Below are positions 60,189-64,000 of a stretch of 64,000 nucleotides of DNA, piece by piece. This DNA comes from Selenomonas sputigena_A. GTDB lineage: Bacteria; Bacillota; Negativicutes; Selenomonadales; Selenomonadaceae. Under the pieces are notes generated by a model that saw only the letters and a list, made by a program, of their open reading frames with translations, was not told the origin of the DNA and did not search any database. The DNA lies in contig NZ_CP194411.1 of assembly GCF_051603425.1 (NCBI RefSeq), forward strand, positions 1,054,001-1,118,000, written 5' to 3'. The translations under genes and the position numbers were made by a program. How positions within the stretch are numbered: the first letter of the stretch is position 1; every line of letters begins with the position of its first letter.

Positions 60189-60740
60189 TCAGCCTGTAAT
60201 GGCCACGTGCAGGTCGATTTCCTTGATCAGGCCCTGCTCGTCGACGACGAAGGTCATGCCGTATATTCCATCAAACCAATACGTATGCTGCGGGCTGGCG
60301 CTGTTCGATACACTGCCCTCGCCGTACATCGCCCGAACGTTCTCGTAGGGGTCTCCGACGCGGAAGCCCGAAGGCGTCTTGAGGGATCGAGACCGGCACA
60401 GGATGGAAGATATGGGCAGATCGCCCGACGGCCCCTTATGGCTTTTCAGATGTCTCCCTATGAACGTGATATCGGGATACTTGTACTTGTAATATGCGAC
60501 GCGGAAGTTTGAAATCTCCCTCTCCTCTTCCTTGAAGTCCCTGCCCAATACGGCGCTGGCCTTTTCGAGCGGCATGTTGATCTTGAACTCGGCCGTGAAC
60601 GCCCGGCTCCCCTGCGCAAGGGGGTAGATCAGTACCGCCTCGGATTCGGGCATCGTATGCGCACTCGCCGCGCCGCCGCCAAAGACAGCGCCTGCAAGCA
60701 GCAGGACGCCGCAGAAACAGATGCGAAACAGTTTTTTCAT
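60189..60740 (-). CDS. Secreted protein with a TPxGFxVGD motif
   Basis: A 183-aa exported protein: signal peptide MKKLFRICFCGVLLLAGAVF, cleavage near AASAH. The mature part has MPLEKASAVLGRDFKEEERE and, later, SLKTPSGFRVGDPYENVRAM and YGMTFVVDEQGLIKEIDLHV. The second half is like that of the 45874 protein. The ATG at 60740 has GGAGG upstream. Function unknown. Confidence 0.65.
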   Translation of the reverse strand: MKKLFRICFCGVLLLAGAVFGGGAASAHTMPESEAVLIYPLAQGSRAFTAEFKINMPLEKASAVLGRDFKEEEREISNFRVAYYKYKYPDITFIGRHLKSHKGPSGDLPISSILCRSRSLKTPSGFRVGDPYENVRAMYGEGSVSNSASPQHTYWFDGIYGMTFVVDEQGLIKEIDLHVAITG

Positions 60741-60829
60741 TTTCCTTAAATCCTCCTCTGCACATAAAGCTTCCGGCAAAATCTTTCTGCCGCTTCCATA
60801 CACCATATATTATACTGGATGGACGCCCA

Positions 60830-60859
60830 TTTCATCCTGTACAAAATGACAGGATGAAA
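60830..60859. promoter_or_regulatory. Inverted repeat upstream of the 60189 gene
   Basis: TTTCATCCTGT and ACAGGATGAAA form an 11-bp perfect inverted repeat with an 8-nt loop, just upstream of a minus-strand TATAAT (60811-60816). It is an operator or terminator candidate. Confidence 0.45.
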
Positions 60860-60954
60860 AGAAAAATCATACCGGCTTGCACGCCATCGATGCGGAGCAG
60901 CCGCTTTTTCCTGCCGTAAATCCGCGAAACCCTCAAAAACTTGCCGGCGTCTGA

Positions 60955-61114
60955 GGAAGCGTTGATAAATTCAGCACCGGCATCTTGGTGCATCTTTTCC
61001 GCCCTGCCTGCGTCGGCAAATCCTCCGCATAGCCCCGCTATGCGTCCGGTTTTCCTCCTTGGCAAGTCGAAAAATCTGCACCAATCTGACGGACTTTATT
61101 TTATCAGCGCTTCC
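60955..61114. repeat. R1 MITE, diverged 160-bp copy E
   Basis: Ends GGAAGCGTTGATAAATTCAG and TTTTATCAGCGCTTCC, same length (160 bp) as copies A-C, but the interior has drifted while keeping matching arms (for example GCATAGC/GCTATGC in place of GTAGC/GCTAC). Flanks CTGA and TTGA differ by one base. This is the oldest-looking copy. Confidence 0.8.
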
Positions 61115-61359
61115 TTGACAGGCAATTGTTTCGTATGATATACTTTTCCCGTGGGGTTGAGGAATTTGCCGAAAACGGCCTCACCCTCAGGTTTTTTACG
61201 TGGACAAATGTTTCCTTGCTGTTATTGGCTTGAAAGGACTTTTTGGGGGTGCTGTTGAAACAAAAAAATTCCCGTCACTTTACAAAATCGGCCCCAAAAG
61301 CCGGAAGCCTCAGAAATCCGTTTCTGAGCCCAGTGTTTTCAAGGGCTGCGGGGGACAGT
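61115..61359 (+). other. CRISPR leader region
   Basis: A gene-free 245-bp stretch ahead of the first repeat. It contains a possible -10 (ATATACTTTT near 61138), TGAGG/CCTCA and GGTTTTTT terminator-like structures, and an A-rich tract (CAAAAAAATTC near 61261). The orientation fits a leader because the degenerate repeat is at the other end of the array. Confidence 0.5.
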
Positions 61360-61687
61360 CTTACATGTACATACATACCGCTTGCGGTATTGAAACAAAG
61401 CATTTCCAGCTTTTCCAGCTTCCGGGAAGCGGCTTACATGTACATACATACCGCTTGCGGTATTGAAACGGAAAAGTTCTTCCCGTTCTTCCTCTTCTTC
61501 TTGCTTACATGTACATACATACCGCTTGCGGTATTGAAACTATTCGAAGCACTCCCCAAACGCCAGCACTTTCCATCTTACATGTACATACATACCGCTT
61601 GCGGTATTGAAACCTTCCGAGATGAAGCCATTCCTGCAACGCTTTTCCCACTTACATGTACATACATACCGCTTGCGGTATTGACAG
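61360..61687 (+). CRISPR. CRISPR array, 5 repeats and 4 spacers, no cas genes nearby
   Basis: A 37-bp repeat starting CTTACATGTACATACATACC and ending GCTTGCGGTATTGAAAC occurs at 61360, 61433, 61504 and 61577, with a fifth, degenerate one at 61651. Spacers are 36, 34, 36 and 37 bp. The repeat has the 7-bp palindrome ATACCGC-TT-GCGGTAT and the ATTGAAAC 3' tag, which sets the direction as plus strand. The last repeat loses its end (TTGACAGC) and runs into a terminator. No Cas protein is encoded in the window, so the array depends on cas genes elsewhere or is an orphan. Confidence 0.95.
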
Positions 61688-61725
61688 CAAAGCCCACCGG
61701 CGATTTGCCGGTGGGCTTTGCTTTT
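61687..61725 (+). terminator. Terminator fused to the last CRISPR repeat
   Basis: GCAAAGCCCACCGGC and GCCGGTGGGCTTTGC form a 15-bp perfect stem with loop GATTT, followed by TTTT. It would end the pre-crRNA and lies before the convergent pncB stop. Confidence 0.85.
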
Positions 61726-61767
61726 GCATATCTATTCTGCTTTGGTGTCAGCGATGCCGCTGATGCG

Positions 61768-63228
61768 TCAATACTGCTGCATGTCGTTTAGGAGTGCGAG
61801 CTTCATTTCATAATAGGCGGGGCTCATGTCGAGATAGTGGGTATGGGGGTTCTCGAAGCGCTGTTCTTCCTGCCAGATCTCTTTGTCGAGCTGCTCTTTC
61901 ACATAGCTGCGGATTTCCCCGAGGGACGGCCGCTGTGCCACGCATTTGCCGTCTTTTATGACGTCGTGCTGCAGTTCGCGCGCTGTGCAGTTGGTGAAGA
62001 AGCGGCTCTTCCATGGCTTCTTGGGGTCGATATAGCGGTAGGGCCGGCTCATATCGACGGTTTCTTCCGCCAGGGCGATGAGATCGGCGATGGCATGGCC
62101 TGCTTCGTCGTAGATGCGGTAGATTTTCTTCCGCCCGGGGTTCGTGATTTTTTCGACGGTTTCGGAGACCTTGATCTTTGGCAGGGTCTTGCCGTCTTTT
62201 TCTATGGCGGCGAGCTTGTAGACGGCGCCGAAGACCGGCTCGCTCTTTGAGGTGATGAGCCTTTCGCCTACGCCGAAGCCGTCGATCTTGCCGCCCTGCG
62301 CGTTGAGGATCGAGGAAATCGTGTACTCGTCAAGGCTGTTCGAGGCGATGATCTTGCAGTCTGTGAGCCCGACAGCATCGAGCTGGGTGCGCACGCGTTT
62401 CGAGAGGTAGGCCAGATCGCCCGAGTCGATGCGCACGCCCTTGAGCCGCTTGCCCAGCGGGGCGAGCACTTCTTTTGCCGCGCGGATGGCGTTCGGGACG
62501 CCGGAATGCATGACGTCGTATGTATCGATGAGGAAAACGGCGTTGTCGGGATACGTCTCGGCGTATTTTCGAAAGGCTGTGTATTCGTCCTCGTGGTACA
62601 TGATCCAGCTGTGCGCCATCGTGCCGCTGACGGGGATGCCGAAGAGCTGGCCTGCGAGCACGGTCGCCGTCGAGCCCGCGCCGCCGATGTAGGCCGCCCG
62701 CGCGCCGTAGACAGCGGCGTCGACATTGTGCGCCCGCCGCGCGCCGAAGTCGGAGACGCCGCGTCCGCTCGCCGCACGCACGATGCGGCGTGTCTTCGTC
62801 GCGATCAGCGACTGGTGGTTGATCTCGGCGAGAATGGCTGTTTCGACAAGCTGCGCGTCGATGATGGGAGCCGTCACGGTCAATATGGGCTCTTCGGGGT
62901 ACATGATCGTTCCCTCGCGAAAGGCGCGGATGTCCCCTGTGAAGCGATAGTCTGCGAGATAGTCGAGAAAGTCCGCGTCGAAGAGGGAGAGATCGCGCAG
63001 GTAGGCGATGTCTGTCGCCGAAAAGTGCATGTTCTCGATATACTCGATGATCTGCTCGAGCCCGGCGAAGATGGAAAAGCCGCCGCCGTCGGGATGGCGG
63101 CGGAAAAACACATCGAAGGAAGCGCGCGTCTTTCGCGCCTCTGCACCTTCACGGAAGTAGCCATACGCCATGGTGAGCTCATAGAGATCCATCATCATCG
63201 TGATATTGCGTGATTCAAACTGTGCCAT
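61768..63228 (-). CDS. pncB: Nicotinate phosphoribosyltransferase
   Basis: A 486-aa NAPRTase, the first step of nicotinate salvage to NAD. It opens MMMDLYELTMAYGYFREG, then FSIFAGLEQIIEYI, KTRRIVRAASGRGVSDFGAR (phosphoribosyl site), GTMAHSWIMYHEDEYTAF with the regulatory-type histidine, and KGVRIDSGDLAYLSKRVR. Length and motifs fit the Gram-positive type. Monocistronic. Confidence 0.95.
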   Translation of the reverse strand: MAQFESRNITMMMDLYELTMAYGYFREGAEARKTRASFDVFFRRHPDGGGFSIFAGLEQIIEYIENMHFSATDIAYLRDLSLFDADFLDYLADYRFTGDIRAFREGTIMYPEEPILTVTAPIIDAQLVETAILAEINHQSLIATKTRRIVRAASGRGVSDFGARRAHNVDAAVYGARAAYIGGAGSTATVLAGQLFGIPVSGTMAHSWIMYHEDEYTAFRKYAETYPDNAVFLIDTYDVMHSGVPNAIRAAKEVLAPLGKRLKGVRIDSGDLAYLSKRVRTQLDAVGLTDCKIIASNSLDEYTISSILNAQGGKIDGFGVGERLITSKSEPVFGAVYKLAAIEKDGKTLPKIKVSETVEKITNPGRKKIYRIYDEAGHAIADLIALAEETVDMSRPYRYIDPKKPWKSRFFTNCTARELQHDVIKDGKCVAQRPSLGEIRSYVKEQLDKEIWQEEQRFENPHTHYLDMSPAYYEMKLALLNDMQQY

Positions 63229-63250
63229 TGCCGTGCGTCCTTTCCTGATG

Positions 63251-63302
63251 GAAAACGCCGGCTGCGGCGCATATTTTTTGCGCCTTTCCAGCCAGCGTTT
63301 TC
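63251..63302 (-). terminator. Nested hairpin terminator downstream of the right-edge gene
   Basis: GAAAACGCCGGCTG and CAGCCAGCGTTTTC pair with one mismatch and enclose GGCGCA-TATTTT-TTGCGCC. It ends the minus-strand gene at 63346 just upstream of pncB. Confidence 0.7.
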
Positions 63303-63345
63303 TTCTTGTTATTTCCTCTGAACGAATATCCTGTCCTTTTCCGTT

Positions 63346-64000
63346 TTAGAGCCTCCGGTCCACACTGCCGGGGCTTCGGACGGGCGCAGGGGATGTCGGA
63401 GCCGCGCCTCCTGCGAGGAGGTCGATGAGCGTCGGCATTTCCGTTTTGCCTGCGATCTTGTAGGAATCCGCCATCGAGAGCAGGACATCCACGCCCTGCC
63501 TGCCGTAGTTGTTCACCCTGCCGTTCGCACCGCGCAGCTTCGCTTCGCGCTCGTTTTCGGGAAGCTTTTCCCAGGCTTTGGACGAGGTGAATTCGCGCCA
63601 TTCGTCGGCAAGCGCGCGCAGGACGATGATATAGGTGTCGTCGAAGTCGCATTTTGCGTTCTTCGCGTTTTCCAGCTCGTCCATTGCGCGGTTGTAGCTC
63701 GCCTTGAGCGCGGCGAGGCGCTCTTCGAGGAACGAAGGCTTCTTCTCGCCGACGGCGTCGTGCGCCTTGCCGTCATGCGCACCGTCTTTTGCCGCTGCGC
63801 TCTCTGCGCCTGCGGTCTGCGCGCCGGCCGCGCCCGACGGCGCCTCCTGTACGCTCGCCGCATCTGCGGCATTGGCTGCCGGGGCGGCGTTGGCCGCGGC
63901 TGCTTCGCCCGTGCCTGCAAGGGCGGCGGGTGCGGCTCCGTCGCTGAAGCTCGACGCGCCTCCTGCAGGGGCGGAAGCCCCGTCTGCTGCGGCTGCTGCG
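63346..64000 (-). CDS. Ala-rich protein, 5' end beyond the window
   Basis: The minus-strand frame is open from the window edge to the TAG at 63346, at least 217 codons. The N-terminal visible part is low-complexity Ala/Gly/Ser (AAAAADGASAPAGG, GEAAAANAAPAANAADAA), then KKPSFLEERLAALKASYNRA, then a globular part (CDFDDTYIIVLRALADEWRE, KAWEKLPENEREAKLRGANG, VNNYGRQGVDVLLSMADSYK). I do not recognise it. An Ala-rich linker ahead of a small domain suggests an envelope-anchored or multidomain protein whose start is outside. Confidence 0.6.
   Translation of the reverse strand, partial: AAAAADGASAPAGGASSFSDGAAPAALAGTGEAAAANAAPAANAADAASVQEAPSGAAGAQTAGAESAAAKDGAHDGKAHDAVGEKKPSFLEERLAALKASYNRAMDELENAKNAKCDFDDTYIIVLRALADEWREFTSSKAWEKLPENEREAKLRGANGRVNNYGRQGVDVLLSMADSYKIAGKTEMPTLIDLLAGGAAPTSPAPVRSPGSVDRRL

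Noticed and set aside
61243..61791. An open frame running through the CRISPR array
   Set aside because: It consists of repeated translations of the 37-bp repeat and unrelated spacers.

Overview
The window looks like the chromosome of a GC-rich Firmicute, most likely one of the Negativicutes (Selenomonas-like). The evidence is the scr(SRP RNA)-dnaX-ybaB-recR-bofA order, strong AGGAGG-type ribosome binding sites, sigma-A type promoters with 17-bp spacers, and the similarity of many proteins to anaerobe families (radical SAM, AmmeMemoRadiSam, NimA-like). This assignment comes from gene content and order only. No rRNA or tRNA was seen.

Layout. 1-2300: a hicAB toxin-antitoxin pair between perfect 47-bp direct repeats, a NimA-like flavoprotein gene and two copies of a hairpin repeat (R2). 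2150-15050: a complete galactoside regulon. It holds a cytidylate kinase-like gene, a GPH sugar symporter, lacZ, galK, galE, galT, a LacI-type repressor and a GH36 alpha-galactosidase. Two promoters with the same twin-operator layout drive it. 15050-21400: an IS3-like remnant, the AmrS / AmrB-AmrA genes, a par/Fst-like type I toxin-antitoxin locus, a dinJ-yafQ module whose toxin is broken by a 160-bp MITE (R1), a LysR remnant and a zinc-ribbon protein. 21500-29640: aspA, then an AT-richer sugar cassette (TIM-barrel isomerase, ABC importer, ribokinase broken by one amber codon, DeoR regulator) that ends in a second copy of the aspA 3' end. 29700-34450: a secreted protein, an XRE regulator, a PflX-like radical SAM enzyme, an LTA-synthase-like sulfatase and a DeoR regulator. 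34560-40950: SRP RNA, dnaX, ybaB, recR, bofA, an MFS transporter and a zinc-ribbon membrane protein. 41000-46400: ppk1 and ppx, then an AT-rich patch of unknown genes. 46500-55970: a polyferredoxin, fruK-fruA, mmuM-merR, a MATE exporter behind three tandem R2 repeats, and an SH3/NlpC hydrolase. 56000-60740: three more zinc-ribbon membrane proteins, an Rpn-family nuclease and a secreted protein. 60950-64000: another R1 copy, an orphan CRISPR array (5 repeats), pncB and the 3' part of an Ala-rich gene.

How the parts work together. The 2.3-15 kb block imports and hydrolyses alpha- and beta-galactosides and feeds galactose through the Leloir pathway under one repressor. The fru genes and the 23-29 kb cassette add fructose and a second sugar. 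The rest of the accessory content is dominated by small mobile repeats (R1, seven full or shortened copies; R2, five copies) and by toxin-antitoxin modules in different states: hicAB intact, dinJ-yafQ with its toxin interrupted, and a par-like locus that looks intact. The most unusual items are the par/Fst-like locus at 17738-18022, the exactly reversible MITE insertion in yafQ, and the aspA-bounded sugar cassette.
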